Position numbers and translations under genes: made by a program | Assembly (NCBI RefSeq): GCF_011064615.1 | Contig: NZ_JAALJH010000012.1 | Span: forward strand, 62,001 to 126,000 | Source: Aquisphaera insulae | GTDB taxonomy: Bacteria; Planctomycetota; Planctomycetia; Isosphaerales; Isosphaeraceae | DNA length: 64,000 nucleotides | Direction: 5' to 3' | Notes under the pieces: generated by a model | Seen by the model: only the letters and a program-made list of their open reading frames with translations | The model's database searches: none | What the model was told of the DNA's origin: nothing | Part shown: positions 7,001-15,529 of the stretch, piece after piece | Layout of the letters: each line of letters opens with the position of its first letter | How positions within the stretch are numbered: the first letter of the stretch is position 1

Positions 7001-8455
7001 TCAGGCCGGGCCCGGCGGCCCCCCGTCGGCGGGGCCCGCCGCCGGCAGATCGACCGTGAAGGTCGCGCCCCGGCCGGGCTGGCTGTCGGCACGCAGCCGG
7101 CCGCCGCAGGCGGCGGCGATCCGCGCGGCGATCGAGAGCCCCAGGCCCGTGCCGCCGGGGCCTCCCAGTCGGGCGGAATCCGCCCGATAGAAGGGTTCGA
7201 AGACGCGGCCCAGGTCGTCTCCCGAGAGGCCCGGTCCGGAGTCCCGGACGTGGAACGAGACCTCACCGTCGTGTCGCCGGAGCCGGACCTCGATCGGCGT
7301 GCCGGGCGGGCTGTACTTGGCCGCGTTGTCGAGCAGGTTGTCCAGCAGCTCGGCCAGGAGGGGCGGGTGGGCGAGGGCCCGGCACGAATCCCCGGCGTCG
7401 GCCTCGAGGACGACGTCGGCCCGCCGAGGGTCGGGCCAGGAGGAGAGGTGCGCCCGTAGCCAGGCCTCGAGTGGGACCTCCTCGAGCGACGGCCGACGGG
7501 CCTCGGCGTCGGCCCTCGAGAGGAACAGGAGGCCGTCGACGATCTGGCGGAGGTGCCGCGTCTTCGACCGGACGAGCGCGAGCACCCGGCGGTACTCCTC
7601 CGGCCGCCGGTCCTGGCGGAGGGCCAGGTCCACCTGCCCCTGGAGCGAGGTCAGCGGCGTGCGGAGCTGGTGGGAGGCATCGCCGGCGAATCGTTGCTGC
7701 CGCTCCAGGGCTTCGCCCAGGCGGTTGAGGAGCCCGTTGAACGAGCGGCCGAGCTCCGCGAGCTCGTCGTCGGCGGCGGGGATCTGCAGCCGGCGGCCCG
7801 GCTCGTCGGCGCCGATCGCGTGGGCGGCCGCGGCCATCTCCGCCAGGGGCCGCAGCGCCGCGTGGCAGAGCCGGCGGCCCGTCAGCAGGGCGAGCGTCCA
7901 GATCGCCAGCGAGAGGCCGGCCAGCGTCGCCGCCAGGTTCCGGAGGGTCGACCGGACGCCATCCAGCGAGATCGCGACGGACAGGATCAGCGCGTCATGG
8001 TGGCCCGGGGCGACCGGGGGAGGTTCCTCGTCCCGGGGCCGCGGCCGCTCGATGCGGCGGCTCATGGCCCGCCACGGCATGCCGGAGGCGTCCGTGAACG
8101 CGGCGGGATGACGAACCGAAGGTCCGAGGAGGCCCAGGAAGCCGCCGATCTCCGCCGTCGCCGAGTCGTCGACCCGCTCGCCCTTCTCGTCGGCGATCCG
8201 CCAGGCGAGCCGGCCCTCCAGGCCCTGCCGACCGAAGGCGAGCCGGCGTTCGTCGGGCTCCCACTCCACCCCCTCCGACCCGATCTCGGCCGCCGCGGTC
8301 AGCGTGTCGAGGGCCGCCACGAGCCGGCCCTCCGCCTGGCGGTGCAGGTGCCGCGCGGCCATCGCGTACAGCCCGGCCGAGAATCCGGCCAGGACCGCGG
8401 CCATTGCGGCGACATAGTACACGGTCAGCCTTGTCCCGATGGGCAGCGTCTTCAC
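7001..8455 (-). CDS. Sensor histidine kinase (two-component system), 484 aa
   Basis: Order of domains: N-terminal membrane helix (about 10-32), extracytoplasmic region to about 170, second membrane helix (about 174-192), HAMP-like segment, HisKA domain with ASHQLRTPLTS (phosphoacceptor His 262), and HATPase_c with the N box DNLLDNAAKYSPPG, G1 DSGPGLSGDD and G2 GGTGLGLSIAARIA. It resembles the QseC/TctE type of kinase paired with OmpR-family regulators. The ATG overlaps the stop of the response regulator gene by 4 bases, so the two are translationally coupled. The ligand is unknown. Confidence 0.93.
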   Translation of the reverse strand: MKTLPIGTRLTVYYVAAMAAVLAGFSAGLYAMAARHLHRQAEGRLVAALDTLTAAAEIGSEGVEWEPDERRLAFGRQGLEGRLAWRIADEKGERVDDSATAEIGGFLGLLGPSVRHPAAFTDASGMPWRAMSRRIERPRPRDEEPPPVAPGHHDALILSVAISLDGVRSTLRNLAATLAGLSLAIWTLALLTGRRLCHAALRPLAEMAAAAHAIGADEPGRRLQIPAADDELAELGRSFNGLLNRLGEALERQQRFAGDASHQLRTPLTSLQGQVDLALRQDRRPEEYRRVLALVRSKTRHLRQIVDGLLFLSRADAEARRPSLEEVPLEAWLRAHLSSWPDPRRADVVLEADAGDSCRALAHPPLLAELLDNLLDNAAKYSPPGTPIEVRLRRHDGEVSFHVRDSGPGLSGDDLGRVFEPFYRADSARLGGPGGTGLGLSIAARIAAACGGRLRADSQPGRGATFTVDLPAAGPADGGPPGPA

Positions 8456-9153
8456 GCCTTATCCGCCTCGCCCCGAGGGGCCTCCCCGAAGAGGTAGCCG
8501 CGGCCCCTCAGGGTGTGGATCAGCCGGCCGCCGCGGGACTCGAGCGCCTTGCGGAGCTGCATGACGTGGAACTCCAGCGTGTTCGAGACCCCGTCGTACC
8601 GCTCCTCCCAGACGCGCTCGTAGATCCTCGTCCGGGAGAGGACCTCGTCCGGGTGGCGGAGGAAGAAGACGAGCAGCGCATGCTCCTTGGCGGTCAGCTC
8701 GAGCCGATGCCCGCCCCGCTCGACGCGATGCGTCGCCAGGTCCACGCGGACGTCGGCGTAGCTCAGGACGTTGGAGGCCGCGGCGCTCGCCTGGCGGCGT
8801 GAGAGGGCGCGGACGCGGGCCAGGAGTTCCTCGTAGTCGAACGGCTTGCACAGGTAGTCATCGGCGCCGGCATCGAGCCCGCGGACGCGGTCGGAGACGG
8901 CGTCGCGGGCGGTCAGGAAGAGGACCGGCGTGGGATCTCCGGCCTGCCGGAAGCGGCGGAGCAGGGTCAGGCCATCGGCGCCGGGGAGCCACCAGTCGAG
9001 CACCACGACGTCCCACGGGCCTCGCGACAGGGCGTGGCCGCCGTCGATCCCGTCGGCCGCGTGCTCGACCGTGTAGCCCTCCTCGCGGAGCCCCCGGACC
9101 ACGAAGTCGGCGATCTCTGCGTCATCCTCGATCACCAGGATCCGGATTCCCAT
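8452..9153 (-). CDS. OmpR-family response regulator, 233 aa
   Basis: Receiver domain (1-115) with the acidic pair ED-D near residues 9-11, phosphoacceptor Asp 53 in VVLDWWLPG and the conserved lysine in CKPFDYEELLARV. The C-terminal winged-helix DNA-binding domain includes LTAKEHALLVFFLRHPDEVLS and the recognition region SNTLEFHVMQLRKALE. It is a phosphorylation-dependent transcription factor for the kinase encoded just downstream (4-base overlap). A PepSY-domain protein gene lies 33 bases upstream on the same strand and is a likely target or part of the sensing loop. Confidence 0.94.
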   Translation of the reverse strand: MGIRILVIEDDAEIADFVVRGLREEGYTVEHAADGIDGGHALSRGPWDVVVLDWWLPGADGLTLLRRFRQAGDPTPVLFLTARDAVSDRVRGLDAGADDYLCKPFDYEELLARVRALSRRQASAAASNVLSYADVRVDLATHRVERGGHRLELTAKEHALLVFFLRHPDEVLSRTRIYERVWEERYDGVSNTLEFHVMQLRKALESRGGRLIHTLRGRGYLFGEAPRGEADKA

Positions 9154-9186
9154 CGACGGACGCTCCTGCGGTTCTTGCCTCCGCGG

Positions 9187-9666
9187 TCAGTCCTCTCGCT
9201 CCTCCTCGAGGATCTTACCCTTCGGGGAGATCTCGAGCTCGACCTCCTTCTTGTCCTCGAGGGCCAGCTTGACCTCGTAGACGGTCTCCTCGCCGCCGGC
9301 CTTGAATTCGACGACCTCCTCGGCCCCCTTGACGCTGGCCGTGGGATATTTCGCCTTGACGGCGGCCGTGACGGCTTCGGGGAGCCTGGCGGCGTCGATC
9401 TTCTTCTCGATGGCGAGGAGCTTGCCCTCGGGGGAGACGACGACATCGGCCTTCTTCCCGGCGTCCTCGACGGTGACCTCGTAGGAGGTTTTGCCGTCCT
9501 CGACCTCCTTCTCGGCCTTCGTCAGCTTGGCCGCCGGGAACTTCGCCTTCACGGCGTCGGACACGGCCTTCGGCAGGTCCTCGACCTTGATCTTCTCGTC
9601 GTCGGCCCGGCTCAGCCCGAACGAGCCGGCCAGCAGGCCCAGCGAGAGCAGCACGGCGGTTGTCAT
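9187..9666 (-). CDS. Secreted PepSY-like protein with two repeats, 159 aa
   Basis: A signal peptide (MTTAVLLSLGLLAGSFGLSRA) is followed by two PepSY-like units of about 65 residues. Each starts with an LPxAVxxAVKAKxP helix (LPKAVSDAVKAKFPAAKL, then LPEAVTAAVKAKYPTASV) and continues with a strand pair ending in SPEGKLLAIE or SPKGKILEEE. Highly charged, Lys/Glu-rich. PepSY-like proteins of this kind are periplasmic and often adjoin two-component systems, as here (regulator 33 bases downstream). ATG 9666 is preceded by AGGAGGAGAATC, a strong ribosome binding site. Exact function unknown. Confidence 0.85.
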   Translation of the reverse strand: MTTAVLLSLGLLAGSFGLSRADDEKIKVEDLPKAVSDAVKAKFPAAKLTKAEKEVEDGKTSYEVTVEDAGKKADVVVSPEGKLLAIEKKIDAARLPEAVTAAVKAKYPTASVKGAEEVVEFKAGGEETVYEVKLALEDKKEVELEISPKGKILEEERED

Positions 9667-9894
9667 GATTCTCCTCCTGGCGATGGAACGTCCCGAGGCG
9701 GCCCGGCCCCCTCCGCGGCGGCCGTCCCTCGGCGTCGGGAATGATATCCGGAGTCGATGAGCGGGCCATGAGCCGGAGATAAGAACGATCTTATCGAGCC
9801 CTCACGGTCCCCTCGCGGTCGATCCCTATCCTTCCTTCGGTGAGGCCGAAGCGGCCCCGCGACCGCGAGACCCCGAATCACGAAGGATGGACCC

Positions 9895-10950
9895 ATGACC
9901 CCGATCCCGGACAGGCTCTCCGCCGTATCGCACTTCCTGCACCGCCACCTGCTCAAGCTGATCCTCCTGAGCTACGGGCTGGCCGCCGCGCTCCCGGGGC
10001 CGGGGCTCCGGATCAAGGAGTCGGACGTCCTCGGGCTCTTCGGGCTGCCCGGCGGGTCCGGGGTGACGGCGCCGAAGGTCCTGCTCGGGCTCCTCCTGTT
10101 CAATGCGGGCCTGCGGGTCCGGGTCGGGCGGATCGGCCAGCTCGCCGGCCGCCCGGGGATGGTGCTCGCGGGCCTGGCGGCGAACCTGGCGGTGCCGACG
10201 GCCTTCCTGGCCCTCATGATCCCGATGCTGGGCGCCTGGCACAATCCCGACGAGGCGGCGGTCGTGCTCGTCGGCCTGGCCCTGGTGTCGTCGATGCCGA
10301 TCGCCGGATCGTCCGCCGGCTGGGCGCAGGCGGCCGACGGCGACATGGCGCTGAGCCTGGGCCTGGTCCTGGGCTCGACGCTGCTGAGCCCGCTGTCCAC
10401 CCCCGCGACGTTGCACGCGCTGGGGCTCCTCGCCCCCGGCGCCTACGCCGGCCAGCTCCACCAGCTTGCCGGGCGAGGCACCGGGACGTTCCTGGCCGCG
10501 TGGGTGCTGCTCCCCTCCGTGCTGGGCATCGCCGCGCGGGCGACACTCGGAGAGGGCCTCGCTCCGGCCGTCGAGCGGCGGCTCAAGGTCGTCGCCCCGG
10601 CGACGCTGATGATCCTCTGCTACGCCAACGCCTCGGCCTGCCTGCCGCAGGCGATCCGCAATCCGGACTGGGACTTCCTGGTGATCGTCCTGGCCTTCGT
10701 GACGGGCCTCTGCACGCTGACCTTCGCCGCCGGCCACCTCGTCGGCCGGCTGGTCGGCGCGGACCGGGCCCAGCGCGTGGCCCTGATGTTCGGGCTGGGG
10801 ATGAACAACAACGGCACCGGCCTGGTGCTGGCGTCCACCGCGATGGCGGCGACCCCGCTGGCGATGCTGCCGATCATCGTCTACAACCTGGCCCAGCACC
10901 TGATCGCCGGCGGCGTCGATGCCCTGCTCCGTCGGGCCGACCCGGCGTGA
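9895..10950 (+). CDS. Bile acid:sodium symporter (BASS) family transporter, 351 aa
   Basis: About nine to ten hydrophobic helices. The signature near the end, FGLGMNNNGTGLVLAST, is the MNNNGTGLVLA crossover-helix motif of the SBF/BASS family, where polar residues bind sodium. Earlier SSMPIAGSSAGWAQ matches the first crossover helix. By family it couples import of an organic anion (bile-acid-like, pantoate, pyruvate or another carboxylate) to sodium; the substrate cannot be read here. ATG 9895 follows GAAGGATGG. It is divergent from the PepSY/two-component operon across 228 bases, so it could be under that system's control (inference). Confidence 0.85.
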   Translation: MTPIPDRLSAVSHFLHRHLLKLILLSYGLAAALPGPGLRIKESDVLGLFGLPGGSGVTAPKVLLGLLLFNAGLRVRVGRIGQLAGRPGMVLAGLAANLAVPTAFLALMIPMLGAWHNPDEAAVVLVGLALVSSMPIAGSSAGWAQAADGDMALSLGLVLGSTLLSPLSTPATLHALGLLAPGAYAGQLHQLAGRGTGTFLAAWVLLPSVLGIAARATLGEGLAPAVERRLKVVAPATLMILCYANASACLPQAIRNPDWDFLVIVLAFVTGLCTLTFAAGHLVGRLVGADRAQRVALMFGLGMNNNGTGLVLASTAMAATPLAMLPIIVYNLAQHLIAGGVDALLRRADPA

Positions 10951-11087
10951 GGGCTCGACGACGCCCGGGTCGCGAGGCGGCCCGCAAGCTTGACGGGGCG
11001 GGGCCGGTCCGGAGCGGAGTCACGCCCCCGCCCCGGCCGCTATGATGGACGCTGGACATCGTCCTCCGCCCGAATCCCGGAGCTGCC

Positions 11088-11513
11088 GTGGTGACCGAAC
11101 CCTTCCTCGTGCGCGCGAAGCGCGGCCGCAAGCTCGTCGATCCGGTCAACTCCGTCGCCTGGTTCGCCATGGATGGGTTCTGGCTGGCCCAGCTTCCGGT
11201 TCCCGCCTATGTGGCGCTGGTGGTGACCCTCTCCACGGGCGGCCTGCTCTTCCTTTGGAGCCGCCGGCGCGACGAGGACCTGGCCCTGAACTCCTGGATG
11301 TGGATGAACGCCTTCTGGATGGTCTCGGACCTCAACGAGTACGAGGCTCTGCGGAAGGCCGCCCTGGCCGTGGGCTGCGTCGGGGGCCTCATCCTGGCGA
11401 TCTCGCTGAGGCCGTCGAACCGGCGGCGGAAGCCGCTGAGGCATTTCAGGAGGATTCGGCTCGGCGGCGGAATCAGGAGGCGTCGAGCTCGTTGGCGACG
11501 GAAACGGCCCTGA
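11088..11513 (+). CDS. Small hypothetical membrane protein, 141 aa
   Basis: Starts at GTG 11088 or GTG 11091, after a TATGAT box at 11041-11046 that may be its -10 element. Two or three hydrophobic spans are visible: VPAYVALVVTLSTGGLLFLW, NSWMWMNAFWMVSD (amphipathic) and LAVGCVGGLILAISL. The last 30 residues are strongly basic (RRRRARWRRKRP), suggesting binding to acidic lipids, RNA or ribosomes. No family recognised. The 233 bases downstream (11514-11746) show no gene. Confidence 0.6.
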   Translation: MVTEPFLVRAKRGRKLVDPVNSVAWFAMDGFWLAQLPVPAYVALVVTLSTGGLLFLWSRRRDEDLALNSWMWMNAFWMVSDLNEYEALRKAALAVGCVGGLILAISLRPSNRRRKPLRHFRRIRLGGGIRRRRARWRRKRP

Positions 11514-11746
11514 GGGAATGGGGAAACGACTCGAGCCAGTCGCCCGAGCCGGCGCCGGCCGGACCGTGCACGGTTCCCGGGTCGCGCCCGCCTGATTTGA
11601 GCCGCGGCGGGTCCCGCATCGCCGTTCCATCCTGGCCGGATGGAAGCGGTCGGCCGTTCGACCGACTTGATCGCCGTTGCGTGCTCGCGGAGGATGGGGA
11701 TCGCCCGGATGACCGCCCGCAATCTTCTCGAATCGGGGAATCCCCA

Positions 11747-12376
11747 ATGACGGCTCCGATCTCTCGTCGGTCGTTCACCACGTCGATCGGCACGAGCGCC
11801 GTGCTTGCTTCCGCGGTCGATCCGGCTTCGGCCGACGACCAGCCCAGGGCCGCCGCGGCCCCTCGTCCCGTGGAGGCCGCATTCGAGCGCGACTACCCGG
11901 CGCCCGGGTTCAAGCCCGGCTGGAAGAAGCCGCAGATCAACCGGCTCCTCGTGCAGGACTTCGTCATCTATGCCCACTCGGACCTGAACATGACGAGGAC
12001 GCTGCTCGACAAGGAGCCGGCGCTGCTGAACGCCGCGATGGACTGGGGCGGCGGGGACTGGGAGACCGGCCTGGGCGGGGCGTCGCACATGGGGCGTCAC
12101 GATATCGTCGAGTTCCTCCTCGGCCGCGGGGCCCGCATCGACCTCTTCTGCGCCGCCATGATGGGTCGTCTCGACGCGGTCAAGTCGTTCCTCGCCCTTC
12201 AGCCCGCGCTCATCGACGCCAAAGGGCCGCACGGCTTCACGCTCCATTTCCACGCGCAGGTCGGGGGCAAGGGCGCGGAGGCCGTCCTGGACTATCTCCA
12301 ATCGATCAAGAAGGTCGAGCTGAAGCCGAACCCATTCCTCAAGCCCCCCGCCAGCTCGGCCCCGCCGGCGAAGTGA
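11747..12376 (+). CDS. Secreted ankyrin-repeat-type protein, 209 aa
   Basis: The start is ATG 11747 (MTAPISRRSFTTSIG), preferred over the longer open frame because it yields a twin-arginine-like signal (SRRSF plus hydrophobic run, cleavage near ASADD). The mature part has two or three degenerate ankyrin units: DLNMTRTLLDKEPALLNAAM, GGASHMGRHDIVEFLLGRGA and AAMMGRLDAVKSFLALQPAL. Such short Tat-exported ankyrin proteins are common in planctomycetes; they are presumed to bind other proteins. The C-terminus is Pro/Ala-rich. Repeat assignment is by eye. Confidence 0.72.
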   Translation: MTAPISRRSFTTSIGTSAVLASAVDPASADDQPRAAAAPRPVEAAFERDYPAPGFKPGWKKPQINRLLVQDFVIYAHSDLNMTRTLLDKEPALLNAAMDWGGGDWETGLGGASHMGRHDIVEFLLGRGARIDLFCAAMMGRLDAVKSFLALQPALIDAKGPHGFTLHFHAQVGGKGAEAVLDYLQSIKKVELKPNPFLKPPASSAPPAK

Positions 12377-12557
12377 TCGGGGAGCACGTCCGCTTTCGAG
12401 CGGATCGGCCAGGCGGGACCGAGGGGCAGGCTGGTTGCCCCCCCGGGCCGTCGAGCCTGCGCGTCCCCTTCCCGCCCGGGGGGCGGTCCTTTAGAATCGT
12501 CGGCCATCACCGCGGCCGGGGCCGCACGACGACGCATCCTCCGAGGGCGGAGCATCC

Positions 12558-13781
12558 ATGACTGAGCCGGAATGGGACGAGGCGATCGTGACGGACCCCA
12601 CCGAGGCCGCCCGGGCGGCATCTGTTCAGCCCGACTTCGAGCCGGCCGTCGAGGCCCAGGCGAGCACCACTCCGCCCGGATCGCGGCTGCTCTCCATCGA
12701 TGCCCTCCGCGGGTTCGACATGTTCTGGATCGTCGGGGGCGACGACCTGGCGCGGAGCCTCACCAAATGGTGGGGGACGCCCGCGGCCATGGAGCTGCAC
12801 GAGCAATTCGAGCACGTCGACTGGGCCGGCTTCCGGTTCTATGACCTCATCTTCCCCCTCTTCCTCTTCCTGGTTGGGGCCGTCCTGCCGTTCTCGCTGG
12901 CGAAATACGCCGGGCCCGACAACTCCAAGAGCGGGCCCCTGCTCCGGATCGCCCGGCGGGTCCTGGTGCTCTATCTGCTGGGCCTGATCTACAGCGGCCT
13001 GCTCAACTTCCACTTCCCCATGCGGATGACCGGCGTGTTGCCGCGGATCGCCTTCTGCTACGGCGCCGCGGCGGTCATCTACCTGTTCACGACCGTCCGC
13101 GTTCGGGCCATCATCCTCGTGGCCATCCTCCTGGGCTACTGGGCAATCCTGGCCCTGATCCCCGCCCCGGAGACGGGCAAGCGCGGCGATTACGCCAAGG
13201 AGACGAACCTCGCCGGCTACATCGACCGCCACTACCTGCCGGGCAAGATCTTCGACGGCTACTACAAGTACGGCGACAACGAGGGCCTCCTCTCGATGAT
13301 CCCGGCGGTCGCCACCGCGCTCCTCGGCGTGATGGCCGGCACCTGGCTGCGGACCGATCGGAAGCCCTGGCTGAAGGTCGGGGTGCTAATCGCGGCGGGG
13401 GCCGCCTCGGTCGCCCTCGGCTACGCCTGGGATCCCGTCTTCCCGATCATCAAGAACCTCTGGACGAGCTCGTTCGTGCTGGTCGCCGGGGGCTTCAGCC
13501 TGATCCTGCTGGGGCTCTTCTACGCGATCATCGACGTGATCAGGCTCCGCGGCTGGGCGTTCTTCTTCGTCGTCATCGGCATGAACGCGATCACCATCTA
13601 CATCGGGACGCGGCTGATCCCCTTCGATGACATCGCGAAGACCCTGTTCGGCGGCACGGCTCGCATCGCCAACGGCTACTCCCCGGGCCTCCAGGGCGTG
13701 ATCCTGGCGGTGGGCACCCTGGCCCTGGAATGGCTCTTCCTCCTGGATCTCTACCGCCGGAAGATCTTCCTGCGGGTCTGA
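12558..13781 (+). CDS. DUF5009/heparan-alpha-glucosaminide acetyltransferase-like membrane protein, 407 aa
   Basis: After about 45 hydrophilic residues comes RLLSIDALRGFDMFWIVGGD, the family hallmark (RxxSxDxxRGFDMF). Roughly ten transmembrane helices follow, with a conserved FYDLIFPLFLFLVGAVLPFS segment and GMNAITIYIGTRL near the end. Relatives include human HGSNAT and bacterial NagX-like proteins, which move acetyl groups across membranes to amino sugars; activity in planctomycetes is unproven. A TAGAAT box at 12492-12497 may be its -10 element. It is followed after 39 bases by the P450 gene on the same strand. Confidence 0.83.
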   Translation: MTEPEWDEAIVTDPTEAARAASVQPDFEPAVEAQASTTPPGSRLLSIDALRGFDMFWIVGGDDLARSLTKWWGTPAAMELHEQFEHVDWAGFRFYDLIFPLFLFLVGAVLPFSLAKYAGPDNSKSGPLLRIARRVLVLYLLGLIYSGLLNFHFPMRMTGVLPRIAFCYGAAAVIYLFTTVRVRAIILVAILLGYWAILALIPAPETGKRGDYAKETNLAGYIDRHYLPGKIFDGYYKYGDNEGLLSMIPAVATALLGVMAGTWLRTDRKPWLKVGVLIAAGAASVALGYAWDPVFPIIKNLWTSSFVLVAGGFSLILLGLFYAIIDVIRLRGWAFFFVVIGMNAITIYIGTRLIPFDDIAKTLFGGTARIANGYSPGLQGVILAVGTLALEWLFLLDLYRRKIFLRV

Positions 13782-13820
13782 TCGGATCGGTCCTTCGAGT
13801 CGCCGCGGGGGGACTGCAAC

Positions 13821-15179
13821 GTGAGTACGACCGCGACCCTGGGACGGCCCGTCCCGCCGGGGCCCAAGCAGCACTGGCTCGCCGGCAACCTGCGGGAGTT
13901 CAGCCGGGACCGGCTGGGGGCGCTCACGCGCTGGCATCGCGAATACGGCGACGTGGTCTGGGCCCGATTCGGGCCCAGGCCCATCGTCTTCGTCAATCAT
14001 CCGGACCTGGTGGAGACGGTCCTCGTCGAGCAGAATCGCAAGTTCATCAAGCACTATCGCCTCCGGTCCGCGACCCGGACGCTCGGCAAGGGGCTGCTCA
14101 CCAGCGAGGGGGACTTCTGGCGAGGGCAGCGGAAGCTCGCCCAGCCGGCCTTCCACCGCGAGCGGATCGCCGGATACGCGAGCTCGATGGTCGAGGCCAC
14201 GACGCGGATGCTCGAGACCTGGCAGGACGGCCAGGCCCGCGACGTCCAGGACGACATGATGCGGCTGACGCTCGAGATCGTCCTCATCACCCTCTTCGGC
14301 GCCGGCAGCGGCGGGGCCTCGGGCGAGGCCAGCGAGGCGATGGAGACGCTCGCCAACGCCTTCATCAAGAACACGAGCCGGCTGATCCCCGTCCCCCCCT
14401 GGCTGCCGACCCCCCAGAACGTGCGGACCGAACGCGCGGCGAAGCGGCTGGACGACATCATCCTGGGGATCATCGCCGACCGCCGGAAGGGCGGCGCGGA
14501 CCGGGGCGACCTGCTCTCCATGCTCCTGCACGCGCAGGACGAGGAGAGCGGCCGGCGGATGACCGACGCCCAGCTCCGGGACGAGGCGATGACCCTCTTC
14601 ATGGCCGGCCACGAGACCACCGCCAACACGCTGGCCTGGGCCTTCTGCCTGCTGGCCGGCCACCCGGAGGCCGAGGCGGCGCTGCACGCGGAGCTCGACT
14701 CCGTGCTCGGCGGCCGGCCCCCGTCGCTCGCGGACCTGCCGCGGCTGCCGTACACGTCGGCGGTCATCAACGAGACCCTCCGCATCTACCCGACGGTCTG
14801 GATGCTCGGCCGCGAGGCGATCGAGCCGGTGGAGCTGGGCGGCTACCGTTTCCCGGCCGGCCAGACGATCTTCATGCCCCAGTGGACGATCCACCGCGAC
14901 CCCCGATGGTTCGACGACCCCGAATCGTTCCGCCCCGACCGCTGGGAGCCCGGCCGCAAGCTCCTGGAATCGATCCCCCGCTACGCCTATTTCCCGTTCG
15001 GGGGAGGGCCGAGGATCTGCATCGGCAACAGCTTCGCCCTCATGGAATCCGCCCTCCTGCTGGCCTCCATCGCCGGCCGTTACCGGATCCGCCTGGCGGC
15101 CGACGCCCGGATCGCCTTCCTGCCGACCATGACCCTACGCCCGGCCCACGGGGTGAGGGCGGTTATCTCCCGTCGCTGA
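13821..15179 (+). CDS. Cytochrome P450, 452 aa
   Basis: Typical P450 length and motifs: I-helix oxygen-activation motif FMAGHETTANTL, K-helix ExxR (ETLRIYPT), meander (FDDPESFRPDRW) and heme loop YFPFGGGPRICIGNS with the thiolate Cys 400. The start is GTG 13821 (VSTTATLGRPVPPGPK, Pro-rich hinge as in CYP102-like and eukaryote-like bacterial P450s). There is no membrane anchor, so it is soluble. It hydroxylates or otherwise oxidises an unknown substrate with electrons from unlinked redox partners; none is encoded nearby. It may be cotranscribed with the upstream DUF5009 gene. Confidence 0.93.
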   Translation: MSTTATLGRPVPPGPKQHWLAGNLREFSRDRLGALTRWHREYGDVVWARFGPRPIVFVNHPDLVETVLVEQNRKFIKHYRLRSATRTLGKGLLTSEGDFWRGQRKLAQPAFHRERIAGYASSMVEATTRMLETWQDGQARDVQDDMMRLTLEIVLITLFGAGSGGASGEASEAMETLANAFIKNTSRLIPVPPWLPTPQNVRTERAAKRLDDIILGIIADRRKGGADRGDLLSMLLHAQDEESGRRMTDAQLRDEAMTLFMAGHETTANTLAWAFCLLAGHPEAEAALHAELDSVLGGRPPSLADLPRLPYTSAVINETLRIYPTVWMLGREAIEPVELGGYRFPAGQTIFMPQWTIHRDPRWFDDPESFRPDRWEPGRKLLESIPRYAYFPFGGGPRICIGNSFALMESALLLASIAGRYRIRLAADARIAFLPTMTLRPAHGVRAVISRR

Positions 15180-15350
15180 CGGACCACCGGGCCGGGGCCG
15201 TTTGCAATGCCGGGAGACCGGTCAGGCTCACGCGGACTTTCGGGAGGTGATCGACGTTCCGGCTCGGGCCGACTTGCCCTTGCAACGCCCGGCGGGATGT
15301 CCGAAAATCGTCCCTTCGCCGGTTGCTGCGCGTCGCGCGGGGTTCCGGGT

Positions 15351-15455
15351 GAGCCGGGGGGGACCCGGGCAATGGGGGTTTGTGAACCTGGTCAGGGCGG
15401 GAACGCAGCAGCCATAAGCAACACCTTCATGTGCCCGGGAGAACCTCCCCGGCTC
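15351..15455 (+). ncRNA. ffs: Signal recognition particle RNA (4.5S-type)
   Basis: The conserved apical hairpin reads GAACCTGGTCAGG with GGAACGCAGCAGCC, holding the two internal loops that bind the Ffh M domain. Flanking arms pair to close one long rod: GAGCCGGGG (15351-15359) with CCCCGGCTC (15447-15455), then CCCGGGCA with TGCCCGGG. The length of about 105 bases fits the small bacterial type without an Alu domain. It lies directly upstream of dnaX, an arrangement seen in many bacteria. It works with Ffh and FtsY in co-translational protein targeting. Confidence 0.9.
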
Positions 15456-15529
15456 TCCCGGCGCCCCGCGGATGCGGCGACCGGGCCTCTCCCCTCGAGT
15501 CGAGACCCTCGGCACGCGGAGCGCGCCTC

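Noticed and set aside
11042..11746. N-terminal extension of the ankyrin-type gene
   Set aside because: It overlaps the small membrane protein gene in another frame and would bury the signal peptide at ATG 11747.
15431..15529. N-terminal extension of dnaX from ATG 15431
   Set aside because: These bases form the 3' side of the SRP RNA and spacer; the residues are Pro/Arg-rich and the GTG at 15530 is a better start.
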